A stretch of DNA of 64,000 bases, from contig NZ_CP013372.1 in assembly GCF_001522585.2 (NCBI RefSeq), positions 2,666,001 through 2,730,000 on the forward strand, written 5' to 3'. The notes beneath the pieces were generated by a model that was given only the letters and a program-made list of their open reading frames with translations, was not told where the DNA came from and made no database searches. Position 1 is the first letter of the stretch. Each line of letters opens with the position of its first letter. The translations under genes and the position numbers were made by a program. Shown in pieces: positions 53,992 through 62,782 of the stretch. This DNA comes from Burkholderia sp. NRF60-BP8 (GTDB taxonomy: Bacteria > Pseudomonadota > Gammaproteobacteria > Burkholderiales > Burkholderiaceae).

Positions 53992-54465
53992 TCAGAACAT
54001 CGTGTTGCCGTTCGCCGCCTGCTCGGGCACCGGCTGGTTGACGTCCCAGTGTTCGACGATCTTGCCGTGCTCGAGCCGGAAGATGTCCATGATCGCGCTG
54101 CCGCGCGTGCCGGGTTCGCGCACCGCGTGCACGTGCAGGATCACGTAGTCGCCGTCGACGAACGCGCGCTTGATCTCGCTGTGCGACTGCGGATATTTGT
54201 CGCGCAGAAACGCGACGAACTGGCGAAAACCGTCGCGCCCGTCGGCCGCGTTCGGATTGTGCTGCACGTAGCGATCGCCGACATACGCGAGCGCGGCGTC
54301 CGCATCCTTCTCGTTCAAGCCTTTCTCATAGAACGCCAGCACCGTCCGGCGATTGGCCTCCTGCTGCGTGTCGCTCGCGCCGGCGGCCGCAGCATGCGCG
54401 GCCGTCACCGCGAACGTCGCCGCCGCGATCCATCGTGTCGTCCGTCCTGCTGCCATGCGTCGCAT
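53992..54465 (-). CDS. Exported SnoaL-like protein
   Basis: 157 residues. A signal peptide (ending near AAAAGAS) is followed by a SnoaL-like fold: ANRRTVLAFYEKGLNEKDAD, YVQHNPNAADGRDGF and IFRLEHGKIVEHWDVNQPV, a common pattern for uncharacterised periplasmic NTF2-like proteins. The function is unknown. Confidence 0.85.
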   Translation of the reverse strand: MRRMAAGRTTRWIAAATFAVTAAHAAAAGASDTQQEANRRTVLAFYEKGLNEKDADAALAYVGDRYVQHNPNAADGRDGFRQFVAFLRDKYPQSHSEIKRAFVDGDYVILHVHAVREPGTRGSAIMDIFRLEHGKIVEHWDVNQPVPEQAANGNTMF

Positions 54466-54563
54466 CTCGATCTCCCGGTCGAATCGTTGAAGGCCCGATC
54501 ATACCGAGGACACCGCCCATGCACGCCCGGACGCGTTGACGCACCCGAGCGGGCCGCCCGCAC

Positions 54564-55748
54564 TCACACCAGCACGCCGTTGCGCGCGACGATCTTCCCG
54601 GACGACACGACGAGACGCCGCACCGGCCGCGCGACGACGGCCTCGGCGAACGTCAGCGCATCGACGAGCACGACGTCCGCGCGGCAGCCTGGCTGCAGCC
54701 CGTAATCCGCGAACCCGCAGCCGCGCGCCGCACCGTGCGTCACGCAGTCGAGCGCGACTTCGAGCGCATCGTCGCGGCGGAAATCGTTGCGCATGCCGAT
54801 CAGCATCGCGCGCTCGAGCATGTCGGGCGAGCCGTACGGCGTCCACGTATCGCGCACGCCGTCGTTGCCGCCGATCACGGTCACGCCCGCCGCACGGCAC
54901 GCGGCCACCGGCGGCACCGGCACTGCGGCCGGCGCAGTCGTGACGATCGCGACGCCGAGCTCGGCCATCCGCGCGAGCAGCGCATCGCGCTCGCGTTCGG
55001 CGATATCGCCGAGGCAGAAACCGTGGCTGATCGTGACCTTTCCCTGCATGCCGTGAGCCGCGGTACGCTGCAGGATCAGGTCGAGCGAGTACGCGCCCAT
55101 CGACCCGCGCTCGTGCAGATGGATATCGAGCCCGCGGCCGTGGCGCGCGGCGATCGCGAACAGCACGTCCACCGCCTCGACCGGATCGCCTTCGATCGCA
55201 CACGGATCGAGCCCGCCGAGCAGGTCGGCGCCGGCGTCGAGCGCGTCCGACAACAGCGCATCGGTGCCCGGCCGCTTAAGGACACCCGATTGCGGAAACG
55301 CGACGATCTGGATCTCGACCTGCCCGCGCAGCGTCTCGCGCGTGGCCAGCACGCCGTTCAGGTGGCGCAGCCCGGCCTGGGTATCGACGTCGACGTGGGT
55401 ACGAATGCGCGTCGTGCCGGCCGCGAGGAATGCGCGCGCCAGCGCGAGCGATGCGGCGCCCGCGTCATGGCCGCTCGTCGCGCGATAGTGGCGCTCGTTC
55501 TCGATGCGGTCGACGAGGCGCGGCCCGACCTGGTTGCGATACCACGGCATCCCCCAGTGGGTCTTGTCGAGGTGCGTATGGCCTTCGACGAGGCCGGGCA
55601 GCGCCAACGCGCCCGCGCCGTCATCGATCGCGCAGCCGGCGGGCGCATCGAGCGACGGGCCGACGCGCGCGATGCGATCGCGTTCGATCAGGATATCGAG
55701 CGTGGCGTCGGCATTCGTGCGGACATTGCGGATCAGCAGGTTCGTCAT
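54564..55748 (-). CDS. Cytosine-deaminase-like amidohydrolase 1
   Basis: 394 residues with an amidohydrolase barrel. The metal motif HxH reads VEGHTHLDK, and later His/Asp ligands lie in DIHLHERG, VTISHGFCLG and VIGGNDGVRDTW. This is the cytosine deaminase/isocytosine-type subgroup (CodA-like). Its neighbour at 55816 is a diverged copy. It is probably a deaminase of a pyrimidine- or triazine-like ring. Confidence 0.87.
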   Translation of the reverse strand: MTNLLIRNVRTNADATLDILIERDRIARVGPSLDAPAGCAIDDGAGALALPGLVEGHTHLDKTHWGMPWYRNQVGPRLVDRIENERHYRATSGHDAGAASLALARAFLAAGTTRIRTHVDVDTQAGLRHLNGVLATRETLRGQVEIQIVAFPQSGVLKRPGTDALLSDALDAGADLLGGLDPCAIEGDPVEAVDVLFAIAARHGRGLDIHLHERGSMGAYSLDLILQRTAAHGMQGKVTISHGFCLGDIAERERDALLARMAELGVAIVTTAPAAVPVPPVAACRAAGVTVIGGNDGVRDTWTPYGSPDMLERAMLIGMRNDFRRDDALEVALDCVTHGAARGCGFADYGLQPGCRADVVLVDALTFAEAVVARPVRRLVVSSGKIVARNGVLV

Positions 55749-55815
55749 GTCGGGTCCGGTCGGGTCGGTCGGTGCAAGGCGGGCACGGCGCGCGCCGTGC
55801 CGCCGCTCGGGTGGG

Positions 55816-57015
55816 TCAGCGCGTAAAGCGCAGCGACGGCGCGAACGGCGCGTCCGTATCGCTTTCGCCGCGGCGGAATACCCAGCGTTCGGCCGGCACG
55901 CCCGCGACGGCCGCCGCCGCATTCGGCGCGCGCACCGCGACGAAGCTCGCGTCGCAGCCGACCGCGATTCCGTAGTTCTCCTTGCCGATTGCGCGCGCGC
56001 CGGCGTGCGTCGCCATGTCGAGCGCGACGCCGAGCGCCTCGTCGGTGTAGAAGCCCGACCGGTAGCCGACCATCATCGCGCGCTGCAACATGTCGCCGTT
56101 GCCGTACGGCCACCACGCGTCGCGGATGTTGTCGTTGCCCGCGAACACGTGCACGCCCGCGTCGCGCAGCCGTTGCACCGGCGGGAACGCGCAGTCGCCC
56201 GGCGCATTCGTCAGGATCGATACGCCGGCTTCGGCCAACACCGCGGCCGTACGCCGCACGTCGTCATCGCTCACCTGGCCGAGCGCGTACGCATGGCTCA
56301 CGTTCACACGCCCGCCGAGCCCGGCCGCGCGCGTGCGCGCCGCGATTCGCAGCAGTTGCGCGATGCCCGTTTCTCCCGGCTCGTGCAGGTGGATGTCGAT
56401 TTTCGCGCCACGCTTCTCGGCGATGCCGAACACGATGTCGAGCTGGCCGTCCGCGTCGCCGTCGAGCGTCGTCGGGTCGATCCCGCCGACCACGTCCGCG
56501 CCTTCGCGCACGGCGGCATCGAGTATCTCGGCGGTGCCCGGGCACGTGATCACGCCGGCCTGCGGAAACGCGACCAGTTCGATGTCGACGATCCCGCGCC
56601 ATCGTTCGCGCGCGGCCATCACCGCGTGCAGGTTCGACAGGCCCGTCGTCGCGTCGACGTCGACGTGGCTGCGCATCGCGATCGTGCCGAACGCGGCGGC
56701 CTGCGCGATCAACGCGTTCGCACGCTCGACGATCGGCGGCGCAGCCGCGAGCTGGCGCTTCTCGGCCGCGAGCCGCTCGCGCAGCGAGCCGGCCGGTTCG
56801 TGCGGCACCCAGCGATCGCCGACGAAGCTCTTGTCGAGATGGATATGGCCGTCGACGAAACCGGGCAGCACGACGCGGCCGTCGAGGTCGATCGTCTGCG
56901 CGCCGGGCGCGGCTGTGCAATCGGCGCCGATCGTGGCGAAGCGGCCGTCGCGGACGACGAGGTTGACGGGTTGGCCGCCGGCGTCGACGGCATTGATGAA
57001 GAATCGTTCGGTCAT
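55816..57015 (-). CDS. Cytosine-deaminase-like amidohydrolase 2
   Basis: 399 residues; the same motifs as its neighbour: FVDGHIHLDKSFVG, KIDIHLHEPG, VNVSHAYALGQ and VFAGNDNIRDAWWPYGNGDM. The two are about 68 bases apart and clearly related but different. The ATG at 57015 (MTERFF) is chosen over one 33 bases upstream. It is the upstream gene, so the two are probably one transcript. Confidence 0.87.
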   Translation of the reverse strand: MTERFFINAVDAGGQPVNLVVRDGRFATIGADCTAAPGAQTIDLDGRVVLPGFVDGHIHLDKSFVGDRWVPHEPAGSLRERLAAEKRQLAAAPPIVERANALIAQAAAFGTIAMRSHVDVDATTGLSNLHAVMAARERWRGIVDIELVAFPQAGVITCPGTAEILDAAVREGADVVGGIDPTTLDGDADGQLDIVFGIAEKRGAKIDIHLHEPGETGIAQLLRIAARTRAAGLGGRVNVSHAYALGQVSDDDVRRTAAVLAEAGVSILTNAPGDCAFPPVQRLRDAGVHVFAGNDNIRDAWWPYGNGDMLQRAMMVGYRSGFYTDEALGVALDMATHAGARAIGKENYGIAVGCDASFVAVRAPNAAAAVAGVPAERWVFRRGESDTDAPFAPSLRFTR

Positions 57016-57521
57016 GGCCTGGAATAGGAGGTGGTCGCGGCGCGACACCGACGCGGACAGGGGAAGGAACCGCAGCCGGCGCGGCGCGACCGTTGGCAGG
57101 GAATCCGGCCACGATATCGGACGCCGCTGCCCGAGGCCAATTAAATGTCGCGATGCCGCGCATTCGATTTCGCGATGTGCGGCGCGCAGGCGCCCCGGAC
57201 CGGGTGCGACGGCGGGCGCGATCGACGGGGAAAGGGCCGACCGGTCGGCGGCCGCGCATCACCCATCGCCCGTATCGCCCGTATCGCCCGTATCGCCTGC
57301 GTCGTCTTCGTCGTCCGCATGCGAGCGCCGGGAAGCCGCGTCGCCGCGTTGCCGGACGGGGTTTCGGCGCCCCGTCCGACCGGCGATTTACGCGGCAACA
57401 GACTTTACACGTTGTTACCCGGCCGCACCGGACGCGCATTCGCCCATTCCTTATACTCACGCCGAGTTCGCCACCCGTGTCGGGAATCCATCGGCGGACA
57501 CGTTGCCGATGCAGGAAACAC
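57016..57521. other. Divergent intergenic region, 506 bp
   Basis: Holds a 9-bp tandem repeat (57262-57298) and, close to the lipoprotein gene, a -10-like TATACT (57452-57457) without a good -35. No RNA or gene was recognised. Confidence 0.5.
57262..57298. repeat. 9-bp tandem repeat
   Basis: CGTATCGCC occurs three times in tandem at 57271-57297, preceded by a near copy (57262-57270). Confidence 0.85.
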
Positions 57522-58172
57522 ATGATGCGCATGCCTTCCACGAAGACCGTACTGTTCGCCTCGCTCGTCGCCGTGGCGGCGCTTCCGCTCACCGCGTGCG
57601 TCGCGCCGGGCTACTACGGCGCGCAGCCGGGCTATCCGCAGCAGCAGCAATACGCGACGCCCGGCTATGCGCAGCCCGCGTATTCGCAACCGGGCTACGT
57701 GCAGCAGCAGCCGGCGTATCCGAACCAGGCGCCGCAACCGTACGATCAATACGGCAACCCGTCGCAGTACGGCTCGCAGCCGTATGACCAGTACGGCAAT
57801 CAGCAACAGCAATACGCGAACCCGTACGGCACGCAATACGGCACCGTCGCGAACATCCAGCCGGTCAACGGCTCGGTCGGCCCGTCGGGTGTCGCCGGCA
57901 CCGTCGTCGGTGCGCTGGTCGGCGGCCTGGTGGGCAACCAGTTCGGCCGCGGTCATGGCCGCGATGCGGCAACGGTGATCGGCGCGCTCGGCGGTGCGGT
58001 GGCGGGCAACCAGATCGGCCAGCAGATGGGCGCCGCGCAAGGCCCCAGCAGCTACCGGATCGACGTGCAGGTCAGCGACGGCTCGATGCGCTCGTTCGAC
58101 GTGCAGTCGCCGGGCAACCTGCGTCCGGGCGACCGCGTGCAGATCAACGGCAATCAGTTGTCGCGCTATTGA
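57522..58172 (+). CDS. Glycine-zipper lipoprotein with Tyr/Gln/Pro-rich region
   Basis: 216 residues. A lipoprotein signal ends LPLTAC (lipobox). Residues about 30-110 are Tyr/Gln/Pro/Gly-rich with GYxQPxY-like repeats. Residues about 125-170 form a glycine-zipper hairpin (GTVVGALVGGLVGNQFG, then VIGALGGAVAGNQIG). This is the 17-kDa surface-antigen-like architecture of outer-membrane lipoproteins. AGGAA precedes the ATG pair at 57522/57525. Confidence 0.88.
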   Translation: MMRMPSTKTVLFASLVAVAALPLTACVAPGYYGAQPGYPQQQQYATPGYAQPAYSQPGYVQQQPAYPNQAPQPYDQYGNPSQYGSQPYDQYGNQQQQYANPYGTQYGTVANIQPVNGSVGPSGVAGTVVGALVGGLVGNQFGRGHGRDAATVIGALGGAVAGNQIGQQMGAAQGPSSYRIDVQVSDGSMRSFDVQSPGNLRPGDRVQINGNQLSRY

Positions 58173-58438
58173 TTCCCGTCGCGCGCGCGTGAGCGGATCT
58201 CGCGCGTGCCGAGCCTTCGGCGTCGGGCGCCGGTTCGGCGCAACGGCACATGTGCCAGGCGTTCCCTCGTCGATGGTGGCGCGCCCCGCCGTCTTCACCG
58301 TCTTCCCGGTTCACGATCGCGCCCGCACCGGGCATCGCCACGCGACATCCGGATTCCCGTTAGGATAAGGACGATGCATCCCGCGACCGCCGCGGCGGCG
58401 CGCGCGGGCATGCGCGTCCCTCAACCGGAATGCCCCCG

Positions 58439-58948
58439 ATGACGATCACGATCCGCCTGCTCGACGCGGCCGACGCCGCCTCTTTCCGGACCGTCCGCCT
58501 GCGTGCGGTCGACACCGCGCCCACCTCCTTTCTGCCGACGCTCGACGAAGAATCGCAGGTGCCGGTCGACGAATTCGCGAAGCGCCTCACGCCGACGCAG
58601 GTACAGGCGGTGTTCGGCGCGTTCGACGGCGACACGCTCGTCGGCATCACCGGCGTGCGCCGCGATGCGCGCACGAAGATCGCGCACAAGGCAACGATCT
58701 GGGGCGTCTACGTCGACGCCGCATATCGCGGGCAACGCATCGCGCAGGCACTGCTCGACAGCGCGACCGCGCATGCGGCGAACGCGTGGGGATGCAGCCA
58801 ACTGATGCTGTGCGTGAACGAGGCCAACCACACCGCGGAGCGGCTGTATGCCTCGCAGGGGTTCGTGCGGTTCGGCACGGAGCCGCGCTCGATGTGCGTC
58901 GACGACCGCTTCTACGACGAGCACTACATGATCAAGATGCTGGCATGA
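58439..58948 (+). CDS. GNAT-family N-acetyltransferase
   Basis: 169 residues. The acetyl-CoA loop is seen at AAYRGQRIAQALLDSA (RGxG is altered to RGQR) and QLMLCVNEANHTAERLYASQGF closes the fold. The substrate is unknown. The ATG at 58439 fits a GGAA site 9 bases upstream; an ATG at 58430 is in frame. It converges with the polygalacturonase gene. Confidence 0.82.
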   Translation: MTITIRLLDAADAASFRTVRLRAVDTAPTSFLPTLDEESQVPVDEFAKRLTPTQVQAVFGAFDGDTLVGITGVRRDARTKIAHKATIWGVYVDAAYRGQRIAQALLDSATAHAANAWGCSQLMLCVNEANHTAERLYASQGFVRFGTEPRSMCVDDRFYDEHYMIKMLA

Positions 58949-58953
58949 CGCAT

Positions 58954-58996
58954 CGGCGTTCGCGTGCAGGCGCCGACCGGTTGCACGCGAACGCCG
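58954..58996. terminator. Hairpin between GNAT and polygalacturonase genes
   Basis: Perfect 15-bp stem (58954-58968 with 58982-58996) around a 13-base loop, between convergent genes. No T run, so the hairpin may act with Rho or protect the 3' ends. Confidence 0.7.
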
Positions 58997-59011
58997 CGAC
59001 GTGACGTCATC

Positions 59012-61009
59012 TCATCGCGTGTCGGCGATCGTCGCGTTGACGACCTTCCCGGCGATCGTCACGTTCGTCAGCGTCATCGCGCTCACGTTGAACGCATAGA
59101 TCGGCCCCGGCGACGTGACCGTCGGCGTGCCCGAAGCCACCGGCGTGCCGAAGTCGCAATTGGCGATCGTCACGCCGGAGATCGGCTGCACCGCAGGCGC
59201 GGGCGGCGTGCCGTTGTAGTCGAACGCGACCGGCCCCTGCGCGACGATCGCCTGGAAGCACGACGCGCTCACGCCGTTCAGCGTCACGTTGCTCGCCTTC
59301 ACGTCGGCGATCGTCACGTTCTGCACGACCGGCGCGCGCGTGCGCACCGCGTCGTTCGCCGGCTGATAGTCGCAGTCGAACGTGACGATGCCGCCCTGCG
59401 CCGCGGACGGATTGCCGGCCGACGGCGTGACGACGCCGAGCGGGACGCTCGCGTTGACCGGGCTGCCCGCGAGCAGCGCACTGCCGTAGCCGCCGCCCTT
59501 CAGCGTCACGCCGTTCGGCAGCGTGACGCCCTTCACGTGGAAATCCTTCACGTAGCCGCCGCGGTTCATGTTGGTCTTCACGCGAATCGCGATGTTCAGC
59601 GGGTTGGTCTGCCAGTTCGCGTTCAGCATCGACAGGTTCGTCGCATAGATCTGCTCGACGCCGCCGCCCATCTCGCTGCCGAGCGTGATCCCGCCGTGCC
59701 CGCTGTTCATCGTGCAGTTGCGGATCAGGTGCCGCTTCGCGGGCCCGTATTCGGTGTCGCGGTCCTTGCCCGACTTGATCGCGATGCAGTCGTCGCCGGT
59801 GTTGAACGTGCAGTCCTCGCACAGCACGTCGGTGCACGCGTCCGGATCGAAGCCGTCGTTGTTCGGGCCGATGCTGTTGGTCGTCACGCCGCGGATCACG
59901 ACGTTGCGACTCGCGGTCGGATGGTGCTGCCAGAACGGCGTGTTCTGGGTCTGGTAGTTCGCCATCAGCACGTTCGTGCAGCCGATGAATTCGACCATGC
60001 ACGGCCGCAGGTAGTGGCCGAGGCCGAAGATGCGTTTCTCCACCGGCACGCCGGCCTCGGACAGCGCGGGCAGGTAGTTCTGGTCCTGCTGCCACGGCGT
60101 GACGGGCGACGTCAGCAGCGCATAGAGCGCGTCGGGAATCGCGGGCGCGACGATCCGCAGGTCGACGTTGTTCGGGTTCGCGTAGTTCTGGGCCGGCACC
60201 GTCGCGCCCGCGCCGTACGCGCCCGACGAGCCCTTGTAGGTCCACCAGCACACGCTGTTCGCGCCGCTGCCGGAGAACGGCGTCATCGCCTGCCCGTTGA
60301 GCACCGACGTCGGGCCTTCGCCGGTCAGCGCGATGTTCGTCGCGTTGCGCGCGTAGATGGGCGCACCGAAGTTCAGGCAATCGTTCGCCTGCCAGCGGCT
60401 GTAGTACAGCCGGCCGTTCGCGCCGCAATCGACCGGGCCGTCCTTCGCGTAATCGGCCGGGTTCGGGCTGAAGTAGATCGTGCAGTTCGCGCTCAGGTGG
60501 AACGTGACGTTGCTCTGCAGCACGATCGGCCCCGCGCAGTACCAGGTGCCGGATGGCACGACGACCCGGCCGCCGCCTTCACGCCGGCATGCATCGATTG
60601 CCGCGAGAAACGCCGGGCGCGCATCGAATGCGCCGGGCGCGACCGTCAGTTCGGAACCGGGGCTGACCGGCGATTTCGCTGCCGAGTACGGCGACGTCTG
60701 CGCGACCGTCGCGCACCGGCGCGCGCCGTACTGCGTCACGTCGAAGTCGCGCCCGCGCCGCGCGAGCCGCGACACGTGCGCGAGCGATGCCGCGATGCGC
60801 GCCGCCGCGCCGTGCTCGCCCCACACGAGATCGACCGCCGGCGCATTGGGCGTCGCGCCTGTCGCCAGCGCCCGGGTGGCCGCGAACGGACCGCCGAGCA
60901 TCGCGCCGCCGGCGAGCGCGCCGGTCCAGCCGATGAAAGCGCGGCGCGATACCCGTTTCGACGCGGGCGATCGGGCGGACGAAGACGAACGGCGGCGATG
61001 GGCGGCCAT
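59012..61009 (-). CDS. Tat-exported GH28 polygalacturonase
   Basis: 665 residues. A twin-arginine signal (SKRVSRRAFIG) sits about 20 residues in. The GH28 beta-helix shows the catalytic set: NNDGFDPDAC, TGDDCIAIKSG, SGHGGITLGSE and IAIRVKTN (the RIK-like site). It hydrolyses plant pectin, or is a galacturonan/rhamnogalacturonan enzyme. It has a long non-catalytic N-terminal part (before residue 110) and a C-terminal repeat. The ATG at 61009 has AAGGAG 5 bases upstream. Confidence 0.9.
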   Translation of the reverse strand: MAAHRRRSSSSARSPASKRVSRRAFIGWTGALAGGAMLGGPFAATRALATGATPNAPAVDLVWGEHGAAARIAASLAHVSRLARRGRDFDVTQYGARRCATVAQTSPYSAAKSPVSPGSELTVAPGAFDARPAFLAAIDACRREGGGRVVVPSGTWYCAGPIVLQSNVTFHLSANCTIYFSPNPADYAKDGPVDCGANGRLYYSRWQANDCLNFGAPIYARNATNIALTGEGPTSVLNGQAMTPFSGSGANSVCWWTYKGSSGAYGAGATVPAQNYANPNNVDLRIVAPAIPDALYALLTSPVTPWQQDQNYLPALSEAGVPVEKRIFGLGHYLRPCMVEFIGCTNVLMANYQTQNTPFWQHHPTASRNVVIRGVTTNSIGPNNDGFDPDACTDVLCEDCTFNTGDDCIAIKSGKDRDTEYGPAKRHLIRNCTMNSGHGGITLGSEMGGGVEQIYATNLSMLNANWQTNPLNIAIRVKTNMNRGGYVKDFHVKGVTLPNGVTLKGGGYGSALLAGSPVNASVPLGVVTPSAGNPSAAQGGIVTFDCDYQPANDAVRTRAPVVQNVTIADVKASNVTLNGVSASCFQAIVAQGPVAFDYNGTPPAPAVQPISGVTIANCDFGTPVASGTPTVTSPGPIYAFNVSAMTLTNVTIAGKVVNATIADTR

Positions 61010-61371
61010 GGGCACTCCTTCAGGGTAGAGGGTATCGATGCGCCGGTCGGCGGATCGTTATTTATACGTCGTCGTACTACATGACGCAGTCTAGACGCGA
61101 TCGGCGCGGCGTATGTATTTGTCGTTTACCCTGTTATCTATGGAGTTACGTATCGTATGTGTGCGCACACTCACATCAATGAATGAGGCTCAAGAGATAT
61201 GTTGTCGTATGTTTATGCGCAAAAACTTCCGCTCAATCCTCTCCGGCCAACACGCTCCAACGGTACGGTTCCTGCCCGTGCGCCGCCGACCCGCCTCGGT
61301 AATTTCGCCTCTGGTCAGCCCCGCGCCACCCGCGCTATCGTTTGTCCATTCCCACAGTCCAGGAGCTGCCT
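61010..61371. other. Divergent AT-rich intergenic region, 362 bp
   Basis: Markedly AT-rich for this genome. Contains GTGTGCGCACAC (perfect palindrome, 61159-61170), TATAAA on the minus strand (near 61063-61068) as a possible -10 for the polygalacturonase gene, and the leader of the aminotransferase gene. No gene was recognised. Confidence 0.5.
61159..61170. promoter_or_regulatory. Palindrome GTGTGCGCACAC
   Basis: A 12-bp perfect palindrome in the centre of the divergent region between polygalacturonase and aminotransferase genes, resembling a repressor operator. Confidence 0.4.
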
Positions 61372-62730
61372 TTGCCTACCCGCCACGGAGTCGACCTCAT
61401 CCGCGCCCGCGCGCTGTTCGATCGCGAGCGCCAGGCGTTCGCCGAAGCCATGCCGGTTTCCCGCGCGCTGTCCGCGGAAGCGTCCGAGCACTTGCTGTTC
61501 GGCGTGCCGTTGCACTGGATGCAGGACTGGTCGACCCCGTTCTCGCTCTACGTGAAGGAGGCCCGCGGCGCGACCTTCACCGACGTCGACGGTCATCGCT
61601 ACGTCGATTTCTGCCTCGGCGATACGGGCGCGATGTTCGGCCATGCGCCCGACCCCGTCGCCCGCGCGCTCGCCGAGCAGGCCACGCGCGGCTACACGAC
61701 GATGCTGCCGAGCGAGGACGCCGCCTGGGTGTCGCGCGAACTCGCGCGCCGCTTCCATCTGCCGGTCTGGCAATTCGCGCTGAGCGCGAGCGACGCGAAC
61801 CGCTTCGTGCTGCGCTGGGCGCGCGCGGCCACCGGCCGCAACACGATCGTCGTGTTCAACGGCTGCTATCACGGCACGGTCGACGACGTGTTCGTCGATC
61901 TCGTCGACGGCCGCCCGGTGCAGCGCGACAGCCTGCTCGGGCAGTCGTACGACCTGCTCGCGAACACGCGTGTCGTCGAATTCAACGATCTCGACGCGCT
62001 CGAAGCGGCGCTGCAGGACGGCGATGTCGCATGCGTGCTCGCCGAGCCCGCGATGACGAACATCGGCATGGTGCTGCCCGACCCGGGCTTCTGGGAGGCC
62101 GCACGCGCACTGACGCGCCGCCACGGCACGCTGCTGGTGATCGACGAGACGCACACGATCAGCAGCGGCCCCGGCGGCTACGCGGTCGCGCACGGTCTCG
62201 AACCGGACATGCTGGTGGTCGGCAAGCCGATCGCGGGCGGCGTGCCGTGCGCGGTGTACGGGTTCAGCGCCGAATTCGCGGAACGCGCGAAGCAGGCGAA
62301 GCTGAACGCGCCGCCCGGCCATTCGGGAATCGGCACGACGCTCACCGCGAACATGCTCGCGATGCATGCGATGCGCGCGACGCTCGCCGAAGTCGCGACC
62401 GACGCCGCGTATGCGCACATGTTCGCGCTTGCCGCGCGGCTCGCGACGGGCCTCGAACACGCGATCGCGAAACACGGGCTGCCGTGGTGCGTGACGCGCA
62501 TCGGCGCGCGCACCGAGTTTCAGTTCGCGCCCGTACCGCCGCGCAACGGCACGCTGGCCGGCGCGCAGCTCGACAGCGAACTCGAGCACATCGTGCACCT
62601 GTACCTGCTGAATCGCGGCGTGCTGATCACGCCGTTCCACAACATGATGCTCGTGTGCCCGCAAACGACCGCCGACGATGTCGACCGGCTCGTCGCGCAG
62701 TTCGATGCGTGTCTGGGCGAGCTGGTGTGA
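61372..62730 (+). CDS. Class III aminotransferase, GSA-aminomutase-like
   Basis: 452 residues, PLP fold type I. The PLP-Lys is in VVGKPIAGGVPCAVYG, the PLP-Asp in LLVIDETHTISSGPGGY, and GCYHGTVDD is also typical of the glutamate-1-semialdehyde aminomutase branch. It should transfer amino groups of an unidentified amino acid or amine. TTG start at 61372 with AGGAG 6 bases upstream is preferred over an in-frame TTG at 61342. Confidence 0.87.
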   Translation: MPTRHGVDLIRARALFDRERQAFAEAMPVSRALSAEASEHLLFGVPLHWMQDWSTPFSLYVKEARGATFTDVDGHRYVDFCLGDTGAMFGHAPDPVARALAEQATRGYTTMLPSEDAAWVSRELARRFHLPVWQFALSASDANRFVLRWARAATGRNTIVVFNGCYHGTVDDVFVDLVDGRPVQRDSLLGQSYDLLANTRVVEFNDLDALEAALQDGDVACVLAEPAMTNIGMVLPDPGFWEAARALTRRHGTLLVIDETHTISSGPGGYAVAHGLEPDMLVVGKPIAGGVPCAVYGFSAEFAERAKQAKLNAPPGHSGIGTTLTANMLAMHAMRATLAEVATDAAYAHMFALAARLATGLEHAIAKHGLPWCVTRIGARTEFQFAPVPPRNGTLAGAQLDSELEHIVHLYLLNRGVLITPFHNMMLVCPQTTADDVDRLVAQFDACLGELV

Positions 62731-62782
62731 GGTGACGCAAGGCACGGTACTCGCGCAAGCGCGTAGCGGGCCCACCCGCCCG

